Below are positions 23,949 to 32,257 of a stretch of 38,283 bases of DNA, piece after piece. Under the pieces are notes generated by a model, which saw only the letters and a program-made list of their open reading frames with translations, had not been told where the DNA came from and did no database searches. The first letter of the stretch is position 1. Each line of letters starts with the position of its first letter. A program made the translations under genes and the position numbers. Location of the stretch: NCBI GenBank assembly GCA_025353105.1, contig JANXRG010000032.1, forward strand, positions 1-38,283, read 5' to 3'. The stretch comes from Verrucomicrobiota bacterium. Lineage in GTDB: Bacteria; Verrucomicrobiota; Verrucomicrobiia; Chthoniobacterales; SZAS-18.

Positions 23949-26900
23949 ATGCCCGCCGAGTCGTTCGTCCACCTCCATCTGCACACGCATTACTCAACGC
24001 TCGACGGCGCGATTCAGGCGGACCCGTTGATGAAGCGGACGAAAGAGCTCGGCATGCCGGCGGTCGCGATGACCGACCACGGCAACATGTTCGGCGCCAT
24101 TGAGTTCTACCGCGCGGCGCACCAGGCCGGCATCAAGCCCATCATCGGTTGCGAGGTGTATCTTGCGCCCGGCTCGCGCCTGCAGAAATCGGCCGGCTCG
24201 GCGCGCGACGCGGCGTCGCATTTCACGCTGCTCGCGGAGAGTGCCGAGGGATACCAGAATCTCGCGAAGCTGGTCACCGCGGGCTTCCTCGAGGGGTATT
24301 ACTACAAGCCGCGCGTCGACAAGGAACTCCTCGCGAAACACGCGAAGGGTCTCATCGCTCTCACCGGCTGTCTCAAGGCTGAGGTGAATCAATTTCTCAC
24401 GCAGAACCAACCGGAGAAGGCGAAATCCACGCTGGCGGAACTTCGCGACATCTTCGGCCCGGAGAATCTCTTTGTGGAACTCCACAACCATGGGCTCGAC
24501 ATGCAGCGGAAGAACAATCCGCAGCTCGTCCAGCTGGCGCGGGAGTTCGGCCTCGGGCTCGTCGCGGCGAACGACGTCCACTTCCTCGAACGCTCGCACC
24601 ACGACGCGCACGACGTCCTCGTCTGCATCGGCACGGGCGCGTCCGTGCACGACCAAAAGCGGATGCACTACTCGCCGGATTTGTACTTCAAGTCTGCGGA
24701 GGAGATGCGCGAGTTGTTCCGCGAGTGGCCCGACTCGTGCGACAACACGCTGCGCATCGCGGAGCGGTGCCACCTTGAGATTGAATTCGGTCGCACCCGT
24801 TACCCGGATTTCGAACCACCGGCCGGCAAAACCCGCGAGTCCTTCCTCCGTGAGCTTTGCGACGAGGGTCTGCGCAAGCGTTACGGCGAGCGCGCGATGT
24901 CGGATCCGACGCTGCGCCAGCGGCTCGACTACGAGCTTTCCGTGCTCGAGAAATCGGGCTTCACGAGCTATTTTCTGATCGTCTGGGATTTCATCCGTTA
25001 CGCGCGCGAACGCGGCATCCCGGTCGGGCCCGGGCGCGGATCGGCGGCGGGATCGATTGCCGCCTACGTGCTCTGGATTACGGACATCGATCCGCTTCGC
25101 TTCAATCTGCTGTTCGAGCGCTTTCTCAATCCCGAGCGGGTCAGCCCGCCGGATATCGACGTTGATTTCTGCCAGAACCGCCGCAGCGAAGTCATCGACT
25201 ACGTCCGCCAAAAATACGGCGAATCGCGCGTCAGTCAGATCATCACCTACGGCACGTTAAGCTCGAAGGCGGTGCTGAAGGACGTCAACCGCGCGCTCGG
25301 CTTCAGCTACGCCGAGGGCGATCGACTTTCGAAATTAATCCCGCTCAAGGGTCAGATTCCGCACGACCTCGCCGACGCCATCAAGGTCAACGCGGAGCTC
25401 AGGCAGCTGGTCGAGAGCGACGCGAACGCGCGGCAGGTGTGGGATTACGCCCTCGTGCTCGAGGGCCTGGTCCGCAACACGGGCGTGCACGCGGCCGGCG
25501 TCGTGATCGGCGGCGAGGACCTTTCAAACATCGTTCCCCTCGCCCGGGACAAGGAAGGTCAGATTATCACGCAGTTCGACGGCAACACACTGAACGATCT
25601 CGGCCTGCTGAAGATGGATTTCCTCGGGCTGAAGACGCTGACGCTCATCGACGACGCCCTCGCGCTCATCCGCCAGCGCGGTCGGCCGGACTTCGACATC
25701 AATGCCATCCCGTACGACGACGCCCCGACCCTCGCGATGCTCAATCGCGGCGAAACGGTCGGCGTTTTCCAACTGGAATCGGGCGGAATGCTGAACTTGT
25801 GCAAGCAATTCGACATCCGTGGCATCGACGACATCATCGCGCTCATTGCGTTGTTCCGGCCGGGCCCGATGGATCTCATTCCCGACTATCTCGCGCGCAA
25901 GCGGGGCAAGACGAAGGTCAAATATGTCCATCCGCTGCTCAAGGAAGTCTGCGCCGACACCTTCGGCGTGATGATCTATCAGGAGCAGGTCATGGCCGCG
26001 GCAAATCTGCTCGCCGGCTACACGCTCGGCGGCGCTGATTTGCTCCGCCGCGCGATGGGCAAGAAGGACATCGAGAAGATGCAGCACGAACGCAGCAAGT
26101 TCGTGGAAGGCTGCCTCAAAACGAATGACATCCCGGCCGATAAGGCGAACGACATCTTCAATTTGTTGGAAAAATTCGCGGGCTACGGCTTCAACCGCAG
26201 CCACAGCGCCGCGTACGGTTGGGTGAGTTACCAGACCGCATACCTCAAGGCGAATTTTCCGGTCGAATTCATGTCGGCGGTGCTCAGCAACGCGATCACG
26301 GCGAGCGATGCCACGGACAAAATCGCGACCTTCGTCGCCGAGTGCCAGCGCATGGGCACGACGATTCTGCCGCCGGATGTGAATCTCAGCGGGCTGAAGT
26401 TCCAGCCGGAGGATAGTCCCACCGGATCGGCCATCCGCTTCGGGATGGCCGCCGTCAAGAATGTCGGGGCGACCGCGGTTGACGCAATCCTCGCGGAGCG
26501 CGCGGCGAACCGACTGTTTCGATCGCTGGATGATTTCTGCCAGCGGCTCGACGCGCGCGCCATCAACAAAAAACTCGTCGAGAGCCTGATCAAATGCGGC
26601 GCCTTCGACCGTTTCAGCGAACCGCGCGAGGCGTTGTGCGCCCGGCTCGATCAAGCGCTGGCCTCCGCCGCTCGCGCGCAACGCGAGAAAGCGAGCGGAC
26701 AGATTTCGCTCTTCGGCGATCACCCGGCGGCGGAGTCGCCCGATTCTCCCATGCCCGCGCCCTCTCCGGTGCCATTTACCCCGTGGCTGCCGGAGGAGCG
26801 CCTGGCGTTCGAGAAGGAATTGCTGGGATTCTACGTCACGGGCCATCCGCTCGATGCCTACCGCGAGATTTTCCAAAACGCGAAGTACACGCCGGTCATG

Positions 26901-27464
26901 TCGCTCGCGGAATTGGACGACAAGGCGAGCTTCCAGGCCGCCGGTTGGTTTGTCGAGGTGAACCAAAAATTTACGAAGAAGGAGGGCAAACCTTTCGCGG
27001 TCGTCGTGCTCGAGGACCTCACGTCAAGCATTGAGGCGATGGTGTGGAACGAGGTTTTCGAGAAAAGCACGGAGTTGCTCGAGCCGCGCAAGATCGTCGC
27101 GGTCAAGGGTCGCGTCGACAAACGCGGCGAGGACCTGCGCGTCGTGCTCGATGAAATCAAGGCGATCAAGGCACCACCGCCGAAGCCGGTGAACGACAAC
27201 CGGACGAATGGAAACCAGCGGCCGGCAACCAATGGTGCGATCGCCGCGCCGTTGCGGCTGCGTTTCGATCTCGCGCGGATCGACACCGCGGCGCTGCAGG
27301 CGGTGCGCGATATTCTGGGCGCGTCACCGGGAACGGAGCCGGTCGAGATCGAGTTTATCTCCGCGGACGGCACGCGTCTGGATTGCCGCGGGGGAAAATC
27401 GTTGCGGATCGCGCGGACCACCGAACTCGAGGCCCAGCTCGCGTCGTTCGTGGGCGGAACCTAA
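23949..27464 (+). CDS. dnaE: DNA polymerase III alpha subunit
   Basis: Catalytic subunit of the replicative polymerase, 1171 residues, the usual DnaE1 size. The N-terminal PHP domain has HLHLHTHYS near 8-16 and MTDHGNMFGA near 40, with metal-type His/Asp residues kept. The polymerase core has GPGRGSAAGS near 361 and PPDIDVDFC near 400, carrying catalytic aspartates. It continues with NTGVHAAGVVI, ALFRPGPMDLIPDY near 634 and GYGFNRSHSAAYG. Helix-hairpin-helix and OB-fold regions follow (AVVVLEDLTSSIEAMVW near 1017), then a C-terminal tail. The stop overlaps by 4 nt the stop of a convergent minus-strand gene (27461-27464). It starts 75 nt after the CruF-like gene. Confidence 0.97.
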   Translation: MPAESFVHLHLHTHYSTLDGAIQADPLMKRTKELGMPAVAMTDHGNMFGAIEFYRAAHQAGIKPIIGCEVYLAPGSRLQKSAGSARDAASHFTLLAESAEGYQNLAKLVTAGFLEGYYYKPRVDKELLAKHAKGLIALTGCLKAEVNQFLTQNQPEKAKSTLAELRDIFGPENLFVELHNHGLDMQRKNNPQLVQLAREFGLGLVAANDVHFLERSHHDAHDVLVCIGTGASVHDQKRMHYSPDLYFKSAEEMRELFREWPDSCDNTLRIAERCHLEIEFGRTRYPDFEPPAGKTRESFLRELCDEGLRKRYGERAMSDPTLRQRLDYELSVLEKSGFTSYFLIVWDFIRYARERGIPVGPGRGSAAGSIAAYVLWITDIDPLRFNLLFERFLNPERVSPPDIDVDFCQNRRSEVIDYVRQKYGESRVSQIITYGTLSSKAVLKDVNRALGFSYAEGDRLSKLIPLKGQIPHDLADAIKVNAELRQLVESDANARQVWDYALVLEGLVRNTGVHAAGVVIGGEDLSNIVPLARDKEGQIITQFDGNTLNDLGLLKMDFLGLKTLTLIDDALALIRQRGRPDFDINAIPYDDAPTLAMLNRGETVGVFQLESGGMLNLCKQFDIRGIDDIIALIALFRPGPMDLIPDYLARKRGKTKVKYVHPLLKEVCADTFGVMIYQEQVMAAANLLAGYTLGGADLLRRAMGKKDIEKMQHERSKFVEGCLKTNDIPADKANDIFNLLEKFAGYGFNRSHSAAYGWVSYQTAYLKANFPVEFMSAVLSNAITASDATDKIATFVAECQRMGTTILPPDVNLSGLKFQPEDSPTGSAIRFGMAAVKNVGATAVDAILAERAANRLFRSLDDFCQRLDARAINKKLVESLIKCGAFDRFSEPREALCARLDQALASAARAQREKASGQISLFGDHPAAESPDSPMPAPSPVPFTPWLPEERLAFEKELLGFYVTGHPLDAYREIFQNAKYTPVMSLAELDDKASFQAAGWFVEVNQKFTKKEGKPFAVVVLEDLTSSIEAMVWNEVFEKSTELLEPRKIVAVKGRVDKRGEDLRVVLDEIKAIKAPPPKPVNDNRTNGNQRPATNGAIAAPLRLRFDLARIDTAALQAVRDILGASPGTEPVEIEFISADGTRLDCRGGKSLRIARTTELEAQLASFVGGT

Positions 27465-27874
27465 CGATCCGTCGCCGGCCGCGGCTGCACCTTGTGCCAG
27501 TCTTCACGCGCCCGTTGCATCATCCGGTCGAATTCGACCTGCTGCTTCGGATTCAACACCGCGCGCACCCGGGTTTCCGCCTTTTCGATCGTCGCCTTCA
27601 ATTCCGGCGCCACGCGGTCGCCCACGCTCGTGACTTCCTGCGTCGCCCCGCGAAGGATTTCGCGAATGTGCGCGTCCTGGGCCGGGTCCGTTTTCAGGCG
27701 GCGCGCAAACTGCCGCGCCACGAGATTGGCCACGCCCTCTCCCCCGCCCTGAACGTACGCGCGGCGCGGCGCAGTCACGATCGCGCGAAACACCAGGAAC
27801 ATGATCAGTCCGCCCGCGATGACGCCAAGCAGGAAGACTGCGACAATGCCAAGAATGGAACGAACGCGCTTCAT
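27461..27874 (-). CDS. Membrane-anchored Spy/CnrX-like periplasmic sensor candidate
   Basis: A protein of 137 residues with an N-terminal transmembrane helix (IVAVFLLGVIAGGLIMFLVF, residues about 10-29) and a periplasmic, mostly helical remainder. That part, from about residue 58, has RLKTDPAQDAHIREILRGA, then a helix with VAPELKATIEKAE and VLNPKQQVEFDRMMQ. The 'LxPxQ' helix hairpin resembles Spy/CpxP and the CnrX/heavy-metal-sensor group. Few His, Met or Cys are present, so a metal site is not evident. Its start overlaps the stop of the anti-sigma candidate (ATGA, 27871-27874) and it ends the operon. By analogy with CnrX it could bind the anti-sigma factor. The longer frame to 28015 lies inside the anti-sigma gene and was rejected. 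Confidence 0.7.
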   Translation of the reverse strand: MKRVRSILGIVAVFLLGVIAGGLIMFLVFRAIVTAPRRAYVQGGGEGVANLVARQFARRLKTDPAQDAHIREILRGATQEVTSVGDRVAPELKATIEKAETRVRAVLNPKQQVEFDRMMQRAREDWHKVQPRPATDR

Positions 27875-28170
27875 GAGACGACGAACATTTGCACGAGAAT
27901 CCAATCCGCCAGTGAATTCGGCATCGGTGAGGCAAACTCGGAAACAGCTCCCCAACTGAACACGCCGAGCGCGACCACCGCCGCGGCAAACCAGGGCGCC
28001 AGTCGCCAACCCCAAATTCCGATCGAGTTGCGCTGCTCGTCCTTCAGGCCGGCCAGCAGGCGCGTTTCAAAGGCAAATTCCGCGCGGCTCGTCTCAGGGT
28101 GCAGCAAGCGAGCCTGGGCGAGCAGTTTATTCAAATCGTCATCGGTCATCGTTTTGTGGGGTTCATTCAT
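27871..28170 (-). CDS. Putative single-pass anti-sigma factor
   Basis: A protein of 99 residues. A polar N-terminal half (TDDDLNKLLAQARLLHPETS, residues about 9-28) is predicted cytoplasmic. One transmembrane helix follows (LAPWFAAAVVALGVFSWGAV, about 56-75) and a short periplasmic tail. There is no zinc-binding HxxxCxxC motif. The assignment rests on size, topology and position: it starts inside the end of the ECF sigma gene (8-nt overlap, 28163-28170). It could hold the sigma factor at the membrane, as CnrY does. I see no direct sequence match to a named family. The ATG at 28170 was used; a GTG at 28173 is possible. Confidence 0.65.
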   Translation of the reverse strand: MNEPHKTMTDDDLNKLLAQARLLHPETSRAEFAFETRLLAGLKDEQRNSIGIWGWRLAPWFAAAVVALGVFSWGAVSEFASPMPNSLADWILVQMFVVS

Positions 28171-28726
28171 CACGTTGGGCCTCCAGGATTTCTTTGAGCC
28201 GGGCGCGGGCCCGGCTACCTCGCGTCTTCACGTTGGCCTCGCTCCAGCCGGTGAGCGAGGCGACTTCGCGCACGGAACGATCCTCCAGTTCGAACAGCGT
28301 GAGCACGAGGCGCATGTCGGCCGGGAGCGCAGCCATCGCGCGGTTGACGACCTCGTGCGCCCGCCGGGCTTCGGCTTCGCGCTCGACCGATTCGTCGCGC
28401 ACGGCGAACTCCACGGCTTCGAGTGGTGCGTCGTCCCATCTGAATTTTGTCCGTCGCAGATAATCGTAACATCGCCGCACCGCGAGGCGCGAAATCCAGT
28501 GCTCAAACGGCGCGTCGCCCCGGAAGCCCTCGAGTTTCTGAAACACGCGGACGAAGATGTCCTGCGCCAGATCCTCGAGGTCGTGCGCGCCGCGTGCGAA
28601 CCGCGCCGCGATGCCGAAGACGCGCGACTTGTGTCGGCGCACGAGCGCGGCGAAGGCATCGCCATCGCCGCGCTGGGCCGCCCGCACGAGTGCGTCTTCA
28701 TCGGCGTCATCTCCCGGCGGCGTCAT
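28163..28726 (-). CDS. ECF-type RNA polymerase sigma factor
   Basis: Extracytoplasmic-function sigma factor of 187 residues that redirects RNA polymerase to a small regulon. Region 2 spans about residues 10-90: DAFAALVRRHKSRVFGIAAR, HDLEDLAQDIFVRVFQKLE near 48 (region 2.2 core binding), and FEHWISRLAVRRCYDYLRR near 74 (regions 2.3/2.4). Region 4 is at about 127-180 with ALPADMRLVLTLFELEDRS and a helix-turn-helix at EVASLTGWSEANVKTRGSRARARL. It is followed by the overlapping anti-sigma candidate and preceded by a Spy-like protein gene, so all four are probably one transcript, autoregulated as is usual for ECF systems. Confidence 0.93.
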   Translation of the reverse strand: MTPPGDDADEDALVRAAQRGDGDAFAALVRRHKSRVFGIAARFARGAHDLEDLAQDIFVRVFQKLEGFRGDAPFEHWISRLAVRRCYDYLRRTKFRWDDAPLEAVEFAVRDESVEREAEARRAHEVVNRAMAALPADMRLVLTLFELEDRSVREVASLTGWSEANVKTRGSRARARLKEILEAQRDE

Positions 28727-28754
28727 GATTCACGCCATGATAGTGCCGATTCAC

Positions 28755-29240
28755 TCACGGTTGCGCCAGCCAATCCGAGGCTTTGTCGAGTCCGTGGTCG
28801 ATGCGTTCCCGGATCGCCTTCTCGATCTCGCGGAGCTTGCCCGCCTGCTCCGGAGTCGTGATCTTGCGGAGGTCCGCCACGAGGCGTGACGACTCGACCG
28901 CGAGCTCAGCCTGAACCTGTCCGACGCGTCCGGCTTGGGCGCGGATCGCGCTTTCGTCGACCTTTTCGGCGGTCACGATGTCGTGCAACGCGCGACGTTC
29001 GCTGACCATCTTGCGCACCAGCGGCATCATCGTCGGCGCATGCGTCTTGAGGGCGGATTGCGCGGCGGTCTTTTGGGCCGGGGTGAAATTCAGGGCGCGC
29101 AGCTTGCCGCCCATCATCAGCGCGAACGGACGATGTTCGTCGAACGCGCCGGGGGAGGCCGCCCAGACATAAGTGGCGCTGGCAAGCAGGGCAAGTCCGG
29201 CGGCAACGGCGGTGAGAGTGAGGATACGAGGTTTCTTCAT
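28755..29240 (-). CDS. Spy/CpxP-like periplasmic protein
   Basis: A secreted helical protein of 161 residues. The N-terminal signal peptide (ILTLTAVAAGLALLASATYVWA, residues about 6-27) is followed by a His/Met-containing stretch HRPFALMMGGKLRALN. Two LTxxQ-like turns follow: NFTPAQKTAAQ near 52 and ITTPEQAGKLREIEKAI near 127. The Spy/CpxP/ZraP group are chaperone or metal-binding sensors of envelope stress. The gene is first in a four-gene minus-strand cluster with an ECF sigma factor 28 nt downstream. The product may be a target or a sensor of that regulon. The ATG at 29240 was chosen over the GTG at 29246. Confidence 0.75.
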   Translation of the reverse strand: MKKPRILTLTAVAAGLALLASATYVWAASPGAFDEHRPFALMMGGKLRALNFTPAQKTAAQSALKTHAPTMMPLVRKMVSERRALHDIVTAEKVDESAIRAQAGRVGQVQAELAVESSRLVADLRKITTPEQAGKLREIEKAIRERIDHGLDKASDWLAQP

Positions 29241-29356
29241 GCCCACTCAGACGCCAGGTCGCCGGAAAAGGTGACGAGACGGTTCAATGGCCGGCCAGCG
29301 CGACCGCCAAAAGTCATTGCAAAGATGACAACCTCGTTTCACGCTGCGCCCCTCGC

Positions 29357-30304
29357 ATGACCACGCACAACGAGATGAAGATATTCACGGGGAACGCCCA
29401 CCCCGAACTTGCGCGCCGCATTTGCAATTCCGTCGGCGTCCAGTTGGGCGATGCCACGGTCACCCAATTTGCCGACGGCGAAAGCAAGGTCCGGATCAAC
29501 GAGGACATCCGCGGGCGCGACATCTTCATCGTCCAGCCGACCTCGCAGCCGGCGAACGAATACATCATGGAGTTGCTGATCCTCGTCGACGCGATCCGCC
29601 GCGCCAGCGCCGCGCGCATCACGGCCGTGATGCCTTTTTTTGGTTACGCCCGCCAGGACCGCAAAGACCGCCCGCGCGTCCCCATCACCGCGAAGCTCGT
29701 GGCGAATATTCTCGTCGCGGCCGGCGTGAACCGTGTGCTCACGATGGATCTGCATGCGCAGCAGATTCAGGGATTCTTTGATATCCCAGTCGATCATCTT
29801 TACGCGCGGCCCGTCATGCTGCGCTACTTGCGCACGAAAAAGAATCTCGAGCCGCTCGTGGTCTGCTCGCCGGACGTGGGCGGCCTGAAGATGGCCGAGG
29901 CGTACGCGCAGGCGCTCGGCGTCGGCCTGGCCACTGTGGCCAAGCGGCGCAAGAGCGACACGGAGGTCGATCCGATTTACCTCATCGGCGAGGTGAAGGA
30001 CCTGAACGTGTTCCTCGTGGACGATCTCACGAGCACCGCCGGCACGCTGACCAGCGCGGCGCGCATCTGCAAGGAGAACGGCGCGCGTGAAGTGTTTGCG
30101 GGCGTCTCCCATTCCGTGCTCGGCGAGCTTGGATTCCAGCGCTTGCGCGACAGCGACCTGACGGAATTGATCACGACGAACAGCACGCCCATCAAGCCGC
30201 CCGCCGGAAGCAAGATCGAGGTGCTCTGCATCGCGTCACTGCTCGGCGAGGGCATCAAGCGGATCCATCACGACGAGTCGGTGAGTTCGTTGTTTGAGAC
30301 GTAA
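29357..30304 (+). CDS. prs: Ribose-phosphate pyrophosphokinase
   Basis: Makes PRPP from ribose-5-phosphate and ATP for purine, pyrimidine, NAD, His and Trp synthesis; 315 residues. Motifs: NAHPELARRI near 13, FADGESKVRINEDIRGRD near 40, FFGYARQDRKDRPR near 95 (ATP site), MDLHAQQIQGFFDIPVDHLY near 130, and the PRPP loop VDDLTSTAGTL near 221. The length is normal. The ATG at 29357 or the in-frame ATG at 29375 (MKIFTGNAH) could be the start; neither has a clear ribosome-binding site. It is divergent from the sigma cluster and heads the run prs-rplY-pth-rpsF-ssb. Confidence 0.96.
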   Translation: MTTHNEMKIFTGNAHPELARRICNSVGVQLGDATVTQFADGESKVRINEDIRGRDIFIVQPTSQPANEYIMELLILVDAIRRASAARITAVMPFFGYARQDRKDRPRVPITAKLVANILVAAGVNRVLTMDLHAQQIQGFFDIPVDHLYARPVMLRYLRTKKNLEPLVVCSPDVGGLKMAEAYAQALGVGLATVAKRRKSDTEVDPIYLIGEVKDLNVFLVDDLTSTAGTLTSAARICKENGAREVFAGVSHSVLGELGFQRLRDSDLTELITTNSTPIKPPAGSKIEVLCIASLLGEGIKRIHHDESVSSLFET

Positions 30305-30461
30305 ATCCCGCCCGGCCGCGGCATCGATCTCCGGGGGCGCACGCGTGGGCTTCCCAATCCATAGTCCCCGCAGCCTACCGATCCTAGACTCTCCTGTTGC
30401 AATCTCGACAAATGCGGCCATCTTCCCGGCCCTTTCCTCAACACGTCGCACTCCCCTTTCG

Positions 30462-31166
30462 ATGGCTACTCCTCTGAAACTTTCCGCCCAACCCCGCGTT
30501 GGCGCCGGCCGCACGGCGGTCAAACAGGTCAAATCCCAGGGGATGATTCCCGGCATCATGTACGGCAAGTCCATCAAGCCGCAGAATCTCCAGTTTATTG
30601 GCAAGGATATCGCAACGCTGCTCTCGCACGCCGCAAGTGAAAACGTCCTCGTCGACGTCGAAATCAAGGACGGCGCCGCCGCCCGCACCCAGCTCGCGAT
30701 TCTCCAGCAGGTTCAGCATCACCCGGTCAGCCGCCGCGTGCTCCATCTCGACCTCCACGCCGTCGTGGAAACTGAAGTCATTCACGCCCACGTACCGATC
30801 GAGGCTTTTGGCGAACCCATCGGCGTCAAGAGCAGCGGCGGTTTGCTCGACCAGACCCTCCGCTCGCTCGACATCGAATGTCTCCCGCGCGCCCTCCCCG
30901 ATGTCATCCGCGTCGACGTTTCCAATCTCGCACTCGGCGAATCCCTCCACGTCCGCGACATCGTCCTCCCGGAAGGCGTGAAGGTGAAGGCCGACGGTGC
31001 ATTGACGGTCTTCGCGGTGCATGAGCCCCTCGTGGTGGTCGAGCCCGTGGTGGTCGAAGCCGCACCGACGCAGCCCGAGGCGATCAAGGAAAAGAAGCCC
31101 GAGGCTGGCGCCGCACCCGCGGCCGCTCCCGCCGGTGGCGACAAGAAGCCCGCGGCGAAGAAGTAA
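30462..31166 (+). CDS. rplY: 50S ribosomal protein L25 (CTC form)
   Basis: 5S rRNA-binding ribosomal protein, long (CTC) type, 234 residues. The N-terminal L25 domain has MATPLKLSAQPRVGAGR, VKSQGMIPGIMYGK and LLSHAASENVLVDVEI. The C-terminal TL5-like domain (about 95-190) has DLHAVVETEVIHAHVPI. The tail (residues about 197-234) is rich in Pro, Ala, Lys and Glu. It continues the translation set after prs. The frame stays open back to 30294 but the family N-terminus is at 30462. The 157-nt gap after prs contains a TTGCAA-type stretch near 30397 but no convincing promoter. Confidence 0.95.
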   Translation: MATPLKLSAQPRVGAGRTAVKQVKSQGMIPGIMYGKSIKPQNLQFIGKDIATLLSHAASENVLVDVEIKDGAAARTQLAILQQVQHHPVSRRVLHLDLHAVVETEVIHAHVPIEAFGEPIGVKSSGGLLDQTLRSLDIECLPRALPDVIRVDVSNLALGESLHVRDIVLPEGVKVKADGALTVFAVHEPLVVVEPVVVEAAPTQPEAIKEKKPEAGAAPAAAPAGGDKKPAAKK

Positions 31167-31193
31167 TTTCGCGATTCGCGCGAAGCCCTCGTT

Positions 31194-31856
31194 GTGACTC
31201 TCGCCGATCCTGCCGCCGCCGCGTTGCAAGCCCGGCCCCGGCTGGTCGCGGGTCTCGGCAATCCCGGTCGCGAGTACGATCGCACGCGCCACAACATTGG
31301 TTATCTCGTGGTCGACGAACTGGCCGCCCGCGCGGGCGTCCGCCTCGAGGAAAATCGCGCGTGGAAATCGCGCCATGGCCGCACCGCCGACGGCTGTCAT
31401 TTCGTGCAGCCGCTCACCTTCATGAATCTCAGCGGCGAGGCCGTGGCCGGCATTGCGCGCTACTTCAAAATTCCCGCGGCCGAGTTACTCGTGGTTTCCG
31501 ATGACACCGCCCTGCCGCTCGGCCGGCTGCGCCTGCGCCCCGGTGGATCCGACGGCGGCCACAACGGCCTGCGTTCGATCATCGAGCATCTTGACACCTC
31601 CGATTTTCCCCGGCTGCGCATCGGCGTCGGCTCGGCGCCGGGCACCGAGCTTTCCTCGCACGTCCTCGGTCGTTTCGGTCCCGACGAGGAACCTGCCGTC
31701 CAGGCCGCCGTTCGTCGCGCCGCGGACGCGGTGGAAGTCGCGCGCACGGATGGCCTCGAGACCGCGATGAACCGATTCAACCGATCGGCGGAAGAGGTCG
31801 AGCCGAGTCCACCCCAGGCTGCGACCAAAATCACGCGTCCGAGCGAGACCGCCTGA
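31194..31856 (+). CDS. pth: Peptidyl-tRNA hydrolase
   Basis: Releases tRNA from peptidyl-tRNA that drops off ribosomes; 220 residues. Signatures: VAGLGNPGREYDRTRHNIGY near 18-37, with the catalytic His in RHNIG; QPLTFMNLSGEA near 73; DDTALPLGRLRLRPGGSDGGHNGLRS near 103 in parts; and LRIGVGSAPG near 140. It has a short N-terminal extension of about 15 residues ahead of the usual start and a C-terminal tail of about 20 residues. The start is a GTG, 27 nt after the rplY stop, consistent with co-transcription. Confidence 0.96.
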   Translation: MTLADPAAAALQARPRLVAGLGNPGREYDRTRHNIGYLVVDELAARAGVRLEENRAWKSRHGRTADGCHFVQPLTFMNLSGEAVAGIARYFKIPAAELLVVSDDTALPLGRLRLRPGGSDGGHNGLRSIIEHLDTSDFPRLRIGVGSAPGTELSSHVLGRFGPDEEPAVQAAVRRAADAVEVARTDGLETAMNRFNRSAEEVEPSPPQAATKITRPSETA

Positions 31857-31896
31857 ACGCATCGCTTTCCATTCACCAAGAAACCAACCATATTAA

Positions 31897-32211
31897 ATGA
31901 CCATGAAGAAACGTTACGAAGCGCTGCTGGTGCTCGACACCAAGGGCCAGGAAGACACCGTCAAAGACACGATCGAACGCCTCGAGAAGGAGTTCGTGAA
32001 AGAGGGCGCGGAGGTGGAGCTCATCCAGAAAATGGACAAGCGCCAATTCAGCCATGTCGCCGGCCCGCTCGATTCCGGCTATTACGTAAATTATATTTTC
32101 CACGCCGAATCGGGCGTGCTGGACAAGCTCCAGGCCAAGTTCAAACTCGACGAGTCGGTTTACCGTCAGTATTATTCGAAGCTGAAGCCGAAGGCCGCCG
32201 CCGCGAAGTAA
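31897..32211 (+). CDS. rpsF: 30S ribosomal protein S6
   Basis: Central-domain 30S protein of 104 residues. The S6 fold shows YEALLVLDTK near 6, then a helix ending in FVKEGAEVELIQKMDKRQF. SGYYVNYIFHAESGVLDKLQ contains the strand-helix that in other bacteria contacts S18. The tail is AAAAK. Starts at 31897 (ATGACCATG) and 31903 are both possible. It is followed by ssb 46 nt later. In many bacteria rpsR (S18) and rplI (L9) follow ssb; neither is present here. Confidence 0.95.
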   Translation: MTMKKRYEALLVLDTKGQEDTVKDTIERLEKEFVKEGAEVELIQKMDKRQFSHVAGPLDSGYYVNYIFHAESGVLDKLQAKFKLDESVYRQYYSKLKPKAAAAK

Positions 32212-32257
32212 TTCGCCGCTCTCCCGCCGGTTCGCCAACCCCTAACTTCTCTCCGCC

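Noticed and set aside
27383-28861. A 492-codon plus-strand frame across the sigma cluster
   Set aside because: It lies antisense to three overlapping genes with clear features and overlaps the end of dnaE. No domain is visible in it.
30305-30461. tRNA or terminator in the gap between prs and rplY
   Set aside because: No cloverleaf, T-loop sequence or hairpin with T-run could be found.
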